Source: Methylobacter marinus A45 (lineage in GTDB: Bacteria > Pseudomonadota > Gammaproteobacteria > Methylococcales > Methylomonadaceae). From it: DNA of 64,000 nucleotides. Positions 33,959-43,737 of the stretch are shown piece by piece (positions within the stretch are counted from its first letter, which is position 1; every line of letters starts with the position of its first letter). The stretch lies in assembly GCF_000383855.1 (NCBI RefSeq), contig NZ_KB912877.1, forward strand, positions 2,740,579 through 2,804,578, written 5' to 3'. A model generated the notes under the pieces. It was not told where the DNA came from. It worked only from the letters and a program-made list of their open reading frames with translations, and did no database searches. A program made the translations under genes and the position numbers.

Positions 33959-35232
33959 GAATTTTTGAAGAAATGGAATCCGAAGTGCGCGGCTATATCC
34001 GCTCATTCCCGGCCGTGTTCGACACGGCCAGGGGATCGGAGATGTTTGATGAGCGCGGCAACCGCTACATCGATTTTTTCGCTGGGGCAGGCACGCTCAA
34101 TTATGGCCATAACAATCCGGCTATCAGTCAGGCGCTCATCGAATATCTGCAGAATGACGGCATCGTCCACGGCCTGGACAAGGCGACCGTGGCCAAAAAG
34201 GTTTTCCTGCAGAAGCTGGCCGATACCATTTTCGCGCCGCGCAACCTGGAATACAAAGTGCAGTTTACCGGTCCGACCGGAACCAATGCGGTCGAGACCG
34301 CGCTCAAGCTGGCGCGCATGGTCAAGCAGCGCTCCAACGTGATCGCTTTCACCAATGCCTATCACGGCCTGTCCATGGGCTCGCTGGCGATCACCGGCAA
34401 TTCATTTTACCGCGACGAATCCTACGGCGTGCGCCATAACAGCGCCTTCGTGCCGTACGACGGCTACTTCGGCCAGGATGTCAATACCATCGATTACCTG
34501 CGCCGCTTCCTTATTGACCAGAGCAGCGGTATCGATCTGCCGGCGGCCATTATCGTCGAAACCGTGCAGGGCGAGGGCGGCATACACGTCGCCAGCGACG
34601 CATGGCTGCGCGAACTCGAGTCGCTGTGCCGCGAATTCGACATTCTGCTGGTCCTGGACGACATCCAGATGGGCAACGGCCGCACCGGTACTTTCTTCAG
34701 TTTCGAACGCGCCGGCATCACGCCGGACATGGTGACTGTGTCCAAATCCATCGGCGCGGGCCTGCCATTGTCGCTGTTGCTGATGCGCCCGGAACTGGAT
34801 CAATGGAAACCGGGCGAGCATACCGGTACGTTCCGCGGCAATAATCTCGCCTTCGTCGCCGCAACCAAGGCTCTGGAATACTGGGATACCCCGGATTTCG
34901 CCGAAGGCGTCAGGCACAAGGGCGAGATCTTCAGGGAAAGTCTGCAGGCCATTGTCGACAAACATCCGGCCATCAACGGCGAACTGCGCGGCGTCGGCAT
35001 GGTCTGGGGCATCGAATTCGCCGATCCGGGTTTCGCCGGCGCCGTGTCCGAAGAAGCATTCAAGCAAGGACTGGTGATCGAAACGGCCGGGGCCAACGGC
35101 CAGGTGCTGAAGTTCCTGCCGGCGCTGACCATGGACGAAGCGATCATCACAGAGGGATTGGCTATCATCGAGAAGTCGATCGAGGCCGTGCTGGAAAAAC
35201 GCAAGTCGTTGCGTGCCGGGAGCCTGTCATGA
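33955..35232 (+). CDS. ectB: Diaminobutyrate-2-oxoglutarate aminotransferase EctB
   Basis: 425 residues, class III PLP aminotransferase. Key blocks are FFAGAGTLNYGHNNP, GPTGTNAVE, AYHGLSMGSLAITGN, the D of LVLDDIQMGNGRTG and the PLP lysine in TVSKSIGAGLPLS. It converts aspartate semialdehyde to L-2,4-diaminobutyrate. It overlaps ectA and ectC by four bases at each end, so translation is coupled. Confidence 0.97.
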   Translation: MRIFEEMESEVRGYIRSFPAVFDTARGSEMFDERGNRYIDFFAGAGTLNYGHNNPAISQALIEYLQNDGIVHGLDKATVAKKVFLQKLADTIFAPRNLEYKVQFTGPTGTNAVETALKLARMVKQRSNVIAFTNAYHGLSMGSLAITGNSFYRDESYGVRHNSAFVPYDGYFGQDVNTIDYLRRFLIDQSSGIDLPAAIIVETVQGEGGIHVASDAWLRELESLCREFDILLVLDDIQMGNGRTGTFFSFERAGITPDMVTVSKSIGAGLPLSLLLMRPELDQWKPGEHTGTFRGNNLAFVAATKALEYWDTPDFAEGVRHKGEIFRESLQAIVDKHPAINGELRGVGMVWGIEFADPGFAGAVSEEAFKQGLVIETAGANGQVLKFLPALTMDEAIITEGLAIIEKSIEAVLEKRKSLRAGSLS

Positions 35233-35636
35233 TCGTACGTTCACTGCAAGACATCATCGGCACCGAGCGCGATGTAAAAGCTGAAAACGGCAACTGGGAA
35301 AGCCGTCGTCTGCTGCTCAACAACGATGCGCTGGGCTTTTCCCTGCACGACACCATTATCCATGCCGGCACCGAAACGCTGATATGGTACAAGCATCACC
35401 TCGAAGCCGTGTACTGCATCGAAGGCGAGGGCGAGGTCGAAACCACCGAGAACGGCAAGATCTACCCGATCAAGGCGGGCACGGTCTATGCCCTCAACGG
35501 CAACGAACGCCACCTGCTTCGGGCGCATAGCACGATGCGCATGGTTTGCGTCTTCACGCCGCCGATTACCGGCAGCGAAGTCCATGATCAGGACGGTGCC
35601 TATCGTCCGGGGGCAGAGATAGCGGCCGGACAATAA
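35229..35636 (+). CDS. ectC: Ectoine synthase EctC
   Basis: 135 residues, small cupin that cyclises N-acetyl-diaminobutyrate to ectoine. The family start MIVRSLQDIIGTERDV and the metal-binding region YKHHLEAVYCIEGEGEVE are present. No ectD (hydroxylase) and no dedicated aspartokinase follow, unlike some haloalkaliphilic methanotrophs with ectABC-ask. Ectoine is a cytoplasmic compatible solute, so the strain should tolerate moderate salt or desiccation. Confidence 0.97.
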   Translation: MIVRSLQDIIGTERDVKAENGNWESRRLLLNNDALGFSLHDTIIHAGTETLIWYKHHLEAVYCIEGEGEVETTENGKIYPIKAGTVYALNGNERHLLRAHSTMRMVCVFTPPITGSEVHDQDGAYRPGAEIAAGQ

Positions 35637-35667
35637 CGTCCGGCCGCGGCTAGCAGGAGGGACTGCC

Positions 35668-37092
35668 ATGGTCATTGCCAGCTTTATTTTCTTTTTACTG
35701 ATCTTCGTCGCGATAGGCATGCTCTCGGCGTTAAAGAGCGAGGGCAGCGCCGAGGATTACCTGACGGCCGGCAAGAGCGTGCCGGCCTGGCTGGCCGGGC
35801 TGTCCGCCGTGGCCACCAATAACAGCGGCTTCATGTTCATCGGCATGATCGGGCTGACCTATTCCACCGGGTTGTCGTCGATCTGGCTCATGCTGGGCTG
35901 GATTGCCGGCGATCTGGCGGCCTCGCTCAGCATCATGCGCCGCTTGCGCGAGGTCAGCGCAAGCCCCGGCATTCATTCCTTCGGCGCTTTGCTGGCGCGC
36001 TGGCACGACACGGATTTCCGCTGGCTGCAACGCCTTGCCGGCGCGTTGACTATCCTGTTCCTGGGCGCTTATTCCGCCGCCCAACTCAAGGCGGGCAGTA
36101 AGGCGCTGCACGTGTTGTTCGGTTGGGACGCCTCGACGGGAGCCCTGATCGGCGCCGTCATGGTGATCCTTTACTGTTTCGCGGGCGGCATTCGCGCCTC
36201 CATCTGGACCGATGCGGCGCAATCCTTTGTCATGCTCGCCGCCATGCTGGTGATGGTGTTTACCGGCCTGCAGCAACTGGACGGTTTCGGCGGCGTTTAT
36301 CCGGCGCTGCTGCAAGTATCGCCGACTTACATGAACTGGTTTCCGGAAACGGATGGCTGGGGGCCGGTACTGTTCGTGCTCGGCTGGGTATTTGCCGGCT
36401 TTGGCGTGGCGGGGCAGCCGCATATCGTCATCCGTTTCGTTAGCCTCGACCACCCGCAATCGATTGGGCGCATGCGGCTGTATTATTACAGCTGGTTTGT
36501 CATGTTCTACTCGCTGACCATCGCCGCGGGCATGCTGGCGCGCCTGCTGTTGCCCGAATCGGCCGCGTTCGATGCGGAACTGGCGCTGCCCACGCTGGCC
36601 ATGGAGATGCTGCCGCCGGTGCTGATCGGACTTTTTCTGGCCGGGCTGTTTGCCGCGACCATGTCCACCGTCGACTCGCTGATCATTGCCTGTACCGCCG
36701 CGTTTACCCGCGATTTCCACGGCGCACGGACTCCCGGGATTTTCATCACCAAACTGGTGACGCTTTCAGTCGTGGCGGTCGCCCTGGGCTTCGCGTTGTC
36801 GGACAGCCGCAGCGTGCTGAGTCTGGTACTGATCGCCTGGGGGCTGCTCGCATCGGCGTTCGCGCCTTTATTGCTGGTGTATGCGTTTGATGGCAAGCCC
36901 GACGAGAAACTGGCGATATCGATGCTGCTGGTCGGCGTCGCCGTATTCCTGCTCTGGCGTCATTTCGGCCTGTCGCAGCTGGCCAATAGCATCATGCCCG
37001 CCATGCTGTCGGGCATGGCGATGTATGCCATCGGCAAAACCATGGGCTGGACGCTCGAAAACACGGGCGGGGAGCGGGCCGGAATCCTGTGA
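35668..37092 (+). CDS. Sodium:solute symporter (SSS/PutP-like)
   Basis: 474 residues with about 13 membrane helices. Typical SSS blocks are SAEDYLTAGKSVPAWLAGLSAVATNNSGFMFIG near the start and FLAGLFAATMSTVDSLIIACTAAFTRDF near helix 9. AGGAGG lies nine bases upstream of the ATG. It follows ectC by 31 bases on the same strand, so uptake of an osmolyte such as ectoine or proline is a sensible inference. Confidence 0.88.
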   Translation: MVIASFIFFLLIFVAIGMLSALKSEGSAEDYLTAGKSVPAWLAGLSAVATNNSGFMFIGMIGLTYSTGLSSIWLMLGWIAGDLAASLSIMRRLREVSASPGIHSFGALLARWHDTDFRWLQRLAGALTILFLGAYSAAQLKAGSKALHVLFGWDASTGALIGAVMVILYCFAGGIRASIWTDAAQSFVMLAAMLVMVFTGLQQLDGFGGVYPALLQVSPTYMNWFPETDGWGPVLFVLGWVFAGFGVAGQPHIVIRFVSLDHPQSIGRMRLYYYSWFVMFYSLTIAAGMLARLLLPESAAFDAELALPTLAMEMLPPVLIGLFLAGLFAATMSTVDSLIIACTAAFTRDFHGARTPGIFITKLVTLSVVAVALGFALSDSRSVLSLVLIAWGLLASAFAPLLLVYAFDGKPDEKLAISMLLVGVAVFLLWRHFGLSQLANSIMPAMLSGMAMYAIGKTMGWTLENTGGERAGIL

Positions 37093-37158
37093 CCAAGCCG
37101 GTGAGTCGCTGAGGCAAGAGAATACGCTTCCCGCAACTACCTCTCACCGATGGCTTCA

Positions 37159-39057
37159 TCAGGCCGCCTGGATTTTCGCTTCGATAATGGCCTGAATCTC
37201 GGGCGCTTCCAGGGTTTCTTTCTCCAGCAGTGTTGCGGCCAGGGCTTCCAGTTTCGGACGGTGTGTCTTTAGCAGTTCCGTGACCTGATCTTCAATGCCG
37301 TGAACCAGCATGCGGATCTCATCGTCGATGATCTGCGCGGTATGCTCGCTGAAATCGCGCTGCTGGGTCATTTCCCGGCCCAGGAAGATGTGTTCCTCGC
37401 CCCGGCGGAAGGCGACCGGGCCGAGCTTGGCGCTCATGCCCCAATGGGTCACCATGTGCCGGGCCAGCCGAGTGGCCTGTTTGAGATCTTCCTCGGCGCC
37501 GGAACTGAATTCGCCGAACACCAGCTTTTCGGAAATCCGGCCGCCCAGCATCACGCCGATGCGGTCGCGCAGGTAGCTTTCCGGCAGGTTGTGCCGCTCT
37601 TCTTCGGGGATCTGTTCGGTCGCCCCCAGCGCATGCCCGCGCGGAATGATGGTCACCTTGTCCAGGGGGTCGGCATTGGGCAGCAGGCTGGCTATGACCG
37701 CGTGCCCGGCCTCGTGATAGGCGATCAGCTTTTTTTCTTCCTCGCCGATGACCATTTCGCGCTTGCCGCCGAGCACGATCTTGTCCCGGGCATTAAGCAG
37801 CGACGCCATGTCGACCTGCTCCTTGTTCTCGCGTCCGGCCATCAAGGCCGCCTCGTTCACCAGGTTTTCGAGATCGGCGCCGGAGAAGCCGGCCGTCAGC
37901 GCCGCCAGCCGTTCCAGGTCAACGTCTTTTGCCAATGGAACCGCTTTGGTATGGATTTCCATAATCTGGATGCGGGCCTTTTTATCGGGCAGGTCCAGGG
38001 TGATCTTGCGGTCGAAGCGGCCCGGCCGCAGCAGGGCGGGATCGAGCACGTCGGGCCGGTTGGTGGCCGCCAGCACGACCACCGTTTGATGAGGTTCGAA
38101 GCCATCCATTTCCCCCAGTATCTGGTTCAGGGTCTGCTCCCGCTCGTCATGGCCGCCGCCGAGCCCGGTGCCGCGCGCCCGGCCGACCGAGTCGATCTCG
38201 TCGATAAAAATGATGGAAGGCGCTTCCTTTTTCGCGCTTTCGAACATATCGCGCACGCGCGAGGCGCCGACGCCGACAAACATTTCGATAAACTCGGAAC
38301 CGCTGATGCTGAAGAAGGTCGCTTCGGCCTCGCCGGCCACGGCCTTGGCCAACAGAGTTTTGCCTGTGCCCGGCGGGCCCATGAGCAGGATGCCTCTGGG
38401 GATATTGGCGCCCAGTTTCCGGTAGTGCCCGGGGTTCTTAAGGTAGCTGGTGATTTCCCGCAAGTCGCGCTTGGCGTTTTCCAGGCCGGCGACATTGTCA
38501 AACGTGACCATGGACTCCCCTTGCTGAAAGCGCTTGGCCTTGGACTTGCCGAAGCTGAAAACGCCGCCCTCCGCCCCGGTCATGCGTTCCTGCATTTTTC
38601 GGCTGGAGTACCAGAACAGGCCGATGATCAACAGCCAGGGAAGAAAGCCGATCAGGACGCGGGCCAGCCAGTCGGTCTGCTCCGATTCGGCAATCACTTC
38701 CACATCGTGCTGTTCAAGCAGGGCAATGAGCTCGGGATCGTCCACCGGCGGCAGCGTGGTCACGAAGCGGTTCGGCGCCTGCCGGCCATCTGGCTCGGCT
38801 TCGGCCCTGTCTTGCCGCAAGTTGCCGGAAACCTGATCGCCCTGCAACGTGACTTGCTCGACCTCATTGGCGCGGACTTTGTCTTTAAACGCGGTATAAG
38901 AGAGCGTTTGCGGTTGTTGGCTTTGGCCGAGGTTATACCAGTGCCACGAAAACGCCAGCACGATCAGGAGCCACAGGACATAGCGCCACCAGGGAAGTTG
39001 TGGCTGCTGAGGGGGCTGTGGCCGAGAGATCTTGTTGGCAGGCTGTTTATTAACCAT
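37159..39057 (-). CDS. ftsH: ATP-dependent zinc metalloprotease FtsH
   Basis: 632 residues. Two N-terminal membrane helices (near residues 25-41 and 132-150) bracket a periplasmic loop. The AAA module has GPPGTGKT and [13 protein letters not shown], and the protease has the zinc site HEAGH. It degrades membrane and regulatory proteins. Its N-terminal region differs from the standard cell FtsH and it is not beside rrmJ, so it may be an accessory paralogue. It converges with the symporter gene. Confidence 0.95.
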   Translation of the reverse strand: MVNKQPANKISRPQPPQQPQLPWWRYVLWLLIVLAFSWHWYNLGQSQQPQTLSYTAFKDKVRANEVEQVTLQGDQVSGNLRQDRAEAEPDGRQAPNRFVTTLPPVDDPELIALLEQHDVEVIAESEQTDWLARVLIGFLPWLLIIGLFWYSSRKMQERMTGAEGGVFSFGKSKAKRFQQGESMVTFDNVAGLENAKRDLREITSYLKNPGHYRKLGANIPRGILLMGPPGTGKTLLAKAVAGEAEATFFSISGSEFIEMFVGVGASRVRDMFESAKKEAPSIIFIDEIDSVGRARGTGLGGGHDEREQTLNQILGEMDGFEPHQTVVVLAATNRPDVLDPALLRPGRFDRKITLDLPDKKARIQIMEIHTKAVPLAKDVDLERLAALTAGFSGADLENLVNEAALMAGRENKEQVDMASLLNARDKIVLGGKREMVIGEEEKKLIAYHEAGHAVIASLLPNADPLDKVTIIPRGHALGATEQIPEEERHNLPESYLRDRIGVMLGGRISEKLVFGEFSSGAEEDLKQATRLARHMVTHWGMSAKLGPVAFRRGEEHIFLGREMTQQRDFSEHTAQIIDDEIRMLVHGIEDQVTELLKTHRPKLEALAATLLEKETLEAPEIQAIIEAKIQAA

Positions 39058-39179
39058 AGTGTCAGATCCGTTATGATTGCGCGTGAGCTGGCGTGCCTTT
39101 CATTCGATATTACGTTTTTGGACGCGCTCCGGCGCATTTAATTCCGGACCTTGATTTTTGCGTAAAGATTACCGTCTCA

Positions 39180-39884
39180 TCAAGGTTCCGATGCCTTTTT
39201 GCGTTTTTTCGGCGCCCAGGTTTTGCCGCTGGCCCACCAGGGACTGGAAGGATGGCACAGGCGGAAATAGTTCGAGTCTTTTATCGTGTCGGATATGGCT
39301 TCATCGACCGGGTCTCTGATCGACGCGGTGCAGCTATTGATCACGACGGCTTTGCAATCTTTCGTGTAATCGCGAAGCCGTTTGACGAAATAACGTTTGC
39401 CGATGAGTGGATTGTCCCAGCATTTCATAAAGACTTCGGTGCGGTATTTTTGCGGCGACTTGCCCAGCGAGCATTGATGCTGGACGGCATTCATCAGGAT
39501 CAGGTCGAATGGCTGTCGGTCGGGAATGTGTCGAACGTCCAGGCCCTTGGTCGCATAGGCTAGGAAAGAGTGGATATTTTCGCCGGTTTTGCCGTTGGCG
39601 GGTCCAATCGGGGCTTTGGTCAGCTTGTTGAATTCATCCTTATGCGGGCTTTCCAGAATAATGATCAGCCGTGGGCCGGACGATTGGTTCAGATGTTCGG
39701 GTAAGTCCAGTCTTTGCGTGAAAAGGCCGGCACCGGGCTGTCCTTCGTATTTAAACCCTTGTTCCGAGCCTTGATAAACCGCCGTGCCGACATATTGATC
39801 GGGGCACGGCAGGGTGGCGACAGTACTGTCATCATAGATAATTGTCCGGATTATCTGCTTGAATTCCGCTTCGTGGTCGCTCAT
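39180..39884 (-). CDS. Unknown protein, possibly uracil-DNA-glycosylase-like fold
   Basis: 234 residues. RLIIILESPHKDEF lies at the place of the UDG superfamily motif 1, followed by FDLILMNAVQHQCS. Near the C-terminus CHPSSPWWAS resembles the HPS motif 2. AVVINSCTAS lies between. This spacing fits a divergent UDG-fold protein but catalytic identity is unproven. The C-terminus is lysine-rich. A strong AAGGAGG precedes the ATG. The gene is single. Confidence 0.6.
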   Translation of the reverse strand: MSDHEAEFKQIIRTIIYDDSTVATLPCPDQYVGTAVYQGSEQGFKYEGQPGAGLFTQRLDLPEHLNQSSGPRLIIILESPHKDEFNKLTKAPIGPANGKTGENIHSFLAYATKGLDVRHIPDRQPFDLILMNAVQHQCSLGKSPQKYRTEVFMKCWDNPLIGKRYFVKRLRDYTKDCKAVVINSCTASIRDPVDEAISDTIKDSNYFRLCHPSSPWWASGKTWAPKKRKKASEP

Positions 39885-40078
39885 GTGGCCTCCTTAAAGG
39901 GGTAATGGGGGCTTTGCACCGTCAGCAAAGTCGACTTGTTTTTTAATGCCAGATTAGACAATAAAAAACGATAAGAAACTGACGTTACGCAGTTAGTTCT
40001 GCGGGACAGGTACTGATGCCTGACAGAGAATCAAGCAAGGCTGCCGAGCCATTGCGGCCCGGGCTTGATGAAGGTAAG

Positions 40079-40205
40079 GATTCGGCTAAAAATAACATCC
40101 CGTTTTTTATGATCCTCTGTGGGAGCGATGCCTTCATCGCGATTAAAGACTGCCGCAAGTCGTGATGTGTACCCTAAAGGGCATAAAGGCATCGCTCCCA
40201 CGGGT
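40079..40205. repeat. Dispersed repeat and REP-like hairpin
   Basis: 40079-40126 is the complement of the CCCACAGAGAATCATAAAAA element at 32897. It runs into GTGGGAGCGATGCCTT, which pairs with AAGGCATCGCTCCCAC ending at 40202, a hairpin of 16-base arms. The whole gap 39885-40231 has no gene. Confidence 0.75.
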
Positions 40206-40231
40206 GCCGCAATCTCGCCCGACAGGTGGAT

Positions 40232-41206
40232 TTATTGAGCCGCTTGGCCCAAGGCACCACCGCAGCTGCTGCCTTGCCCGGCGGTGCAACCGTAGCAATG
40301 CTGGCGCACGGAAATGGGCGAGCCGGTTAATGCGAGCCGGGTTAAATCGCTCAGGCGGGTTTTGCCGGCGGGGCTTGCGCCTAAGGGCAGTTGCAGCATC
40401 TGGTTGAAGTCGCAGTCATAGACCATGCCCTGCCAGTCTATGCTCAAGGTATTGCGGCACATGACCTGGTCGAGATTTTCGGGCCGGTAGTTGTCTTTTA
40501 ACAGCTGCAGATAATCCTTGAACAGGCCTTTGCTGATCAAAGTGCTGCCGAAACGCTGAATGGGAATGTTGGTCAGGGCAAGCAGCTTGTTAAAGACGAT
40601 GTCGTAGTTTTCGCTCAGGTGTTTTTTATAGGCTTGTTCCAAGGGCTGTTGTTCGGGCGGCAGGCGGGTGCCTTGTGGATTGAACACCAGGTTGAGTTGA
40701 AGACCGGTATCCGGCTTGCCGTAGCCGAAACGGTTCAGTTTTTTCAGCGCCGCCAGGCTGGCCATGAAAGTGCCCTTGCCGCGTTGTTTGTCGACATTGT
40801 TTTCGAGATAACAGGGCAGCGAGGCGGTGATGACGACCTGGTTGTCGGCAAGAAACAGGGCCATATCCTCGAACCCCAGTTCCTGGAGGATAACCAGGTT
40901 GCAACGGTCGATTACCGTGACGTTCATGGCCCGCGCCCGCTTGACCAGGTATTTGAAATGCGGATTCATCTCCGGCGCGCCGCCGGTTAAATCGAGTGTA
41001 TGAATGCCGTGTTTTTCGATAAAGTCCAGAACCTGGTCTATCGTGGCCTTATCCATTAGCTCGGTGCGGCTGGGTCCGGCGTTGACATGGCAGTGCGTGC
41101 AACTCAGGTTGCACAAATAGCCCAGGTTAACCTGCAATATTTCCAGCGTGTTTCGGGTAATAGCGGGAAAATCGGTGGGTTCCAGGTACGGTAAGGTGTC
41201 ATGCAT
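40232..41206 (-). CDS. arsS: Radical SAM protein ArsS (TIGR04167 type)
   Basis: 324 residues from the ATG at 41206, seven bases after the upstream stop; longer starts reach 41263. The radical SAM motif CNLSCTHCH is followed by GGAPEMNPHF. The C-terminal Cys-rich signature CYGCTAGQGSSCGG identifies the arsenosugar-biosynthesis / rSAM-selenodomain family, here with cysteine rather than selenocysteine. The two transferase families usually found with it are encoded 15 kb away, not adjacent. Its substrate in this organism is inferred from the family. Confidence 0.88.
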   Translation of the reverse strand: MHDTLPYLEPTDFPAITRNTLEILQVNLGYLCNLSCTHCHVNAGPSRTELMDKATIDQVLDFIEKHGIHTLDLTGGAPEMNPHFKYLVKRARAMNVTVIDRCNLVILQELGFEDMALFLADNQVVITASLPCYLENNVDKQRGKGTFMASLAALKKLNRFGYGKPDTGLQLNLVFNPQGTRLPPEQQPLEQAYKKHLSENYDIVFNKLLALTNIPIQRFGSTLISKGLFKDYLQLLKDNYRPENLDQVMCRNTLSIDWQGMVYDCDFNQMLQLPLGASPAGKTRLSDLTRLALTGSPISVRQHCYGCTAGQGSSCGGALGQAAQ

Positions 41207-41213
41207 CGTGTGT

Positions 41214-41888
41214 TTACTCTGTGCTGAAGTATATATCGCCATAATAGGCTGTTGCTTGGCCATGGGCGTTGTCGGTATCGGTCATGAGGGCAACGGCGTC
41301 AATATATTGGATGTCTTCGCCGAACTGTTGTTTCAGGTCGGCAAGGATGTTGCGTTTTTCTGTCTGCCAAATGCCGGTTGGATCATCGGAGGATCTAAGC
41401 GCAATCATGATGGCATGGTCGCCGGCAAAGGCATTGGGCCAGATTTTACCTTTAGACGAGGTGCTTGCCCAGACATAATTGATGGCCCGGGTGCGCCAGA
41501 AAGCCAGGCCGCCGCTGACCACGACATACACGCGCGCGGCGTAATCGTCGCCGGATTTTTCCTGCTCGTCGACAGGGCCGAGCCGGTTCTCGATGCGCCA
41601 GCGCCAGTTCATGAAGGGGGTTTTGTGCAAATCGATGCGCTGCGGCTTGTACAGTCCAGAGGCGCTGCCGTTGCTGACGGCTTGTAATACTGTTGTGGCA
41701 TCAAGATCGATCAGCCGGTATTCAGTCTGACCTTCAAAATCCTTGCTTTGCCATTGCGCCAGCGATCCGGCGGAAAAATGGCCGATCATGAGCTTGTGAT
41801 TATTTTCCGCGGCCGCCATGGATGAGAAAAGCAGGGCCATGACGCCGGCGATTGAAAGTCTGTGGATATTGCGTGGTAATAGATTCAT
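41214..41888 (-). CDS. DUF3047 family secreted protein
   Basis: 224 residues with a signal peptide (SIAGVMALLFSSMAAA). It contains WRWRIEN, DDYAARVYVV and INYVWAS, the recognisable DUF3047 pattern of a beta-sandwich periplasmic protein. It is just upstream of arsS on the same strand and may be co-transcribed. Function unknown. Confidence 0.85.
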   Translation of the reverse strand: MNLLPRNIHRLSIAGVMALLFSSMAAAENNHKLMIGHFSAGSLAQWQSKDFEGQTEYRLIDLDATTVLQAVSNGSASGLYKPQRIDLHKTPFMNWRWRIENRLGPVDEQEKSGDDYAARVYVVVSGGLAFWRTRAINYVWASTSSKGKIWPNAFAGDHAIMIALRSSDDPTGIWQTEKRNILADLKQQFGEDIQYIDAVALMTDTDNAHGQATAYYGDIYFSTE

Positions 41889-42082
41889 TATTAGCCTGAT
41901 ATTGGATATTAATGACTTAAGTCGCTACAGAACAAAAAAGCTTACGCACGCTCGGCGAATAATTGATAGCTGCCGCCACAGCGCACCATTGCAACAATGG
42001 ATCGGCAACATGATTTTTAAAAAAAACATTGAACTTTTTATAAAAAAAATCAATGCAGAGCTAGTTTATTTTTTTTGTTGCT

Positions 42083-42088
42083 ATATAA
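42083..42088 (+). promoter_or_regulatory. -10 box of the tRNA-Leu promoter
   Basis: TATAAT lies 25 bases before the mature tRNA start within a very AT-rich stretch, matching the sigma-70 -10 consensus. The -35 element is not well defined. Confidence 0.55.
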
Positions 42089-42113
42089 TACGCGCTTCAC
42101 AAACGTTATCGAT

Positions 42114-42200
42114 GCCTCGGTGGCGAAATTGGTAGACGCAAGGGACTTAAAATCCCTCGGTGGTAACACCGTGCCGGTTCGACTCCGGCCCGAGGCACCA
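42114..42200 (+). tRNA. trnL: tRNA-Leu (anticodon TAA)
   Basis: 87 bases with encoded CCA. The acceptor stem GCCTCGG pairs with CCGAGGC. The anticodon loop CTTAAAA between GGA and TCC gives anticodon TAA. A long variable arm (TCGGTGGTAACACCG) and the GGTTCGACTCC T-arm are standard for a class II leucine tRNA. Confidence 0.97.
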
Positions 42201-42211
42201 TAATCAGATCA

Positions 42212-42245
42212 AGGGCTTGCAGACTTCTGTACAGCTCTTTTTTTA
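42212..42245 (+). terminator. Rho-independent terminator of tRNA-Leu
   Basis: AGGGCTTGCAG pairs with CTGTACAGCTCT with one bulge around ACTT and is followed by seven T. The remainder of the gap to 42577 shows no gene. Confidence 0.75.
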
Positions 42246-42577
42246 TGCCTGGGATTATTTGCGGTTGATTTTGGATGAATCAATACCTTTTTTGGTTCAA
42301 GTTAATGACTGTTAATTATATTGTTTGGTTTCAGGTTGAATATATCCCCCAAAACTACGTTATGACCTGAGAATGCGCTGAACAAAAATGTTAGACAGTG
42401 CTTGCCGACCCTGTTCTTTACCTGAAACGGATGATGAATAGTCAGATATAAACCATGACGAGGTTTCATGACGTGCTTGTTTATAAAGGCGCGGCATCAC
42501 TTTAACAACTATCGATTAATGGCTTTTCCAACAGGTAGGAATCCACTGATGCTTTTTAGATTCACGGTGATGTTTAA

Positions 42578-43462
42578 ATGATGAAGAAAACATTGCTTGT
42601 CTGGTTTTTGGCGCTATTCTCCCTCCAGGCCTGGGGCGAATGCTTTGACGAAAACAAGGATGATCAGGCAAATTTTGCTGCCTGCAGAAAAGAAGCGGAG
42701 CGAGGAAACAGCGATGCGCAGTTTAACATCGGCATCATGTACGACAATGGGCAGGGCGTAGAGCAGGATTTCACCCAGGCGATCAAATGGTATACCAAGG
42801 CCGCGCAACAAAATAATGTCAGCGCACAGTTCAATTTAGCTTTGCTTTATGCCGAAGGTGACGGAACGGATCAGGATTACGCTCAGGCATTCAAATGGTA
42901 CACCAAAGCCGCCGAGCAAAATCTCCCGGAGGCGCAGTTGAATCTGGGCACGCTGTATGCCAATGGCCAGGGTGCGCCGCAAGATTACGCGCAGGCCTAT
43001 AACTGGTATGTCAAGTCGGCTGAGCAGGGCAATGCCGGCGCGCAGTTCAATTTGGGCAACATGTATGCCAACGGGCAGGGCACGCCGCAAAATTACTCTC
43101 TGGCCATCGAGTGGTATCTGAAGGCGGCCGAGCAAGGCAATAGCGGCGCCCAGTTCAATTTGGGGACTATGTATGCCAACGGACAAGGCACGCCGCGAAA
43201 TTACGCCCTGGCCATCAAATGGTATCTGAAAGCGGCCGAGCAAGGGCATGTTGATGCCCAGTTCAATCTGGGCAATATGTATTACAACGGAGAAGGCGTG
43301 CCGCAGGATTATCTGAAGGCCCACATGTTTTTTAATATCGCCGGCGCGAACGGCGATGAGCCGGCGCAGCAAAACCGGGATATCGTGGCCGAAAAAATGA
43401 CCCCGGCGCAAATAACCGAAGCCCAGAGGCTGGCGGCGGAGTGGATGCGGGAATATTATTAA
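42578..43462 (+). CDS. Secreted Sel1-repeat protein
   Basis: 294 residues with a signal peptide (MMKKTLLVWFLALFSLQAWG). Six to seven tandem Sel1-like repeats of 36 residues follow, of the form AQFNLGNMYANGQGTPQNY...A-WY-KAAEQGN. The repeats are very similar to one another at DNA level, suggesting recent expansion. Such helical solenoids bind proteins in the periplasm. No partner is suggested by context. Confidence 0.92.
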   Translation: MMKKTLLVWFLALFSLQAWGECFDENKDDQANFAACRKEAERGNSDAQFNIGIMYDNGQGVEQDFTQAIKWYTKAAQQNNVSAQFNLALLYAEGDGTDQDYAQAFKWYTKAAEQNLPEAQLNLGTLYANGQGAPQDYAQAYNWYVKSAEQGNAGAQFNLGNMYANGQGTPQNYSLAIEWYLKAAEQGNSGAQFNLGTMYANGQGTPRNYALAIKWYLKAAEQGHVDAQFNLGNMYYNGEGVPQDYLKAHMFFNIAGANGDEPAQQNRDIVAEKMTPAQITEAQRLAAEWMREYY

Positions 43463-43501
43463 GAACCGGGCTAAAATGACTTCCTGAAATTAGTATCTTG
43501 C

Positions 43502-43553
43502 ATAGGATGCGCCGACCACAAGCAGGCGCTCCTGGCGTCGGCGCATCCTACGT
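43502..43553. repeat. Inverted repeat TAGGATGCGCCGAC / GTCGGCGCATCCTA
   Basis: Arms of 14 bases around about 23 bases. It lies 40 bases after the Sel1 gene and may act as its terminator or be a dispersed REP element. The rest of 43463-43925 carries the TBDR upstream motif but no gene. Confidence 0.65.
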
Positions 43554-43737
43554 TTAAACAGGTACATTATTGACGACCAAATCCTAAGCACTCAGGCCGG
43601 GCAGAAGATTGCCATGCCAGAATCGCTTTCGGGTTAACGTCCGCCGAAAAGCCTTTTGTTCTTCTTGCTCATGGTCTGGGCGGTTATCCACGTTATTAAA
43701 TCCCACTTTTTTTATATGGGATCTGTCTCGCTGCAAT

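Noticed and set aside
37300..39141. 613-residue plus-strand frame opposite ftsH
   Set aside because: The minus strand encodes a complete FtsH with all motifs; the antisense frame is a by-product of composition.
42716..43330. Tandem DNA repeats as a separate repeat element
   Set aside because: They are the 108-base coding units of the Sel1 repeats in one protein.
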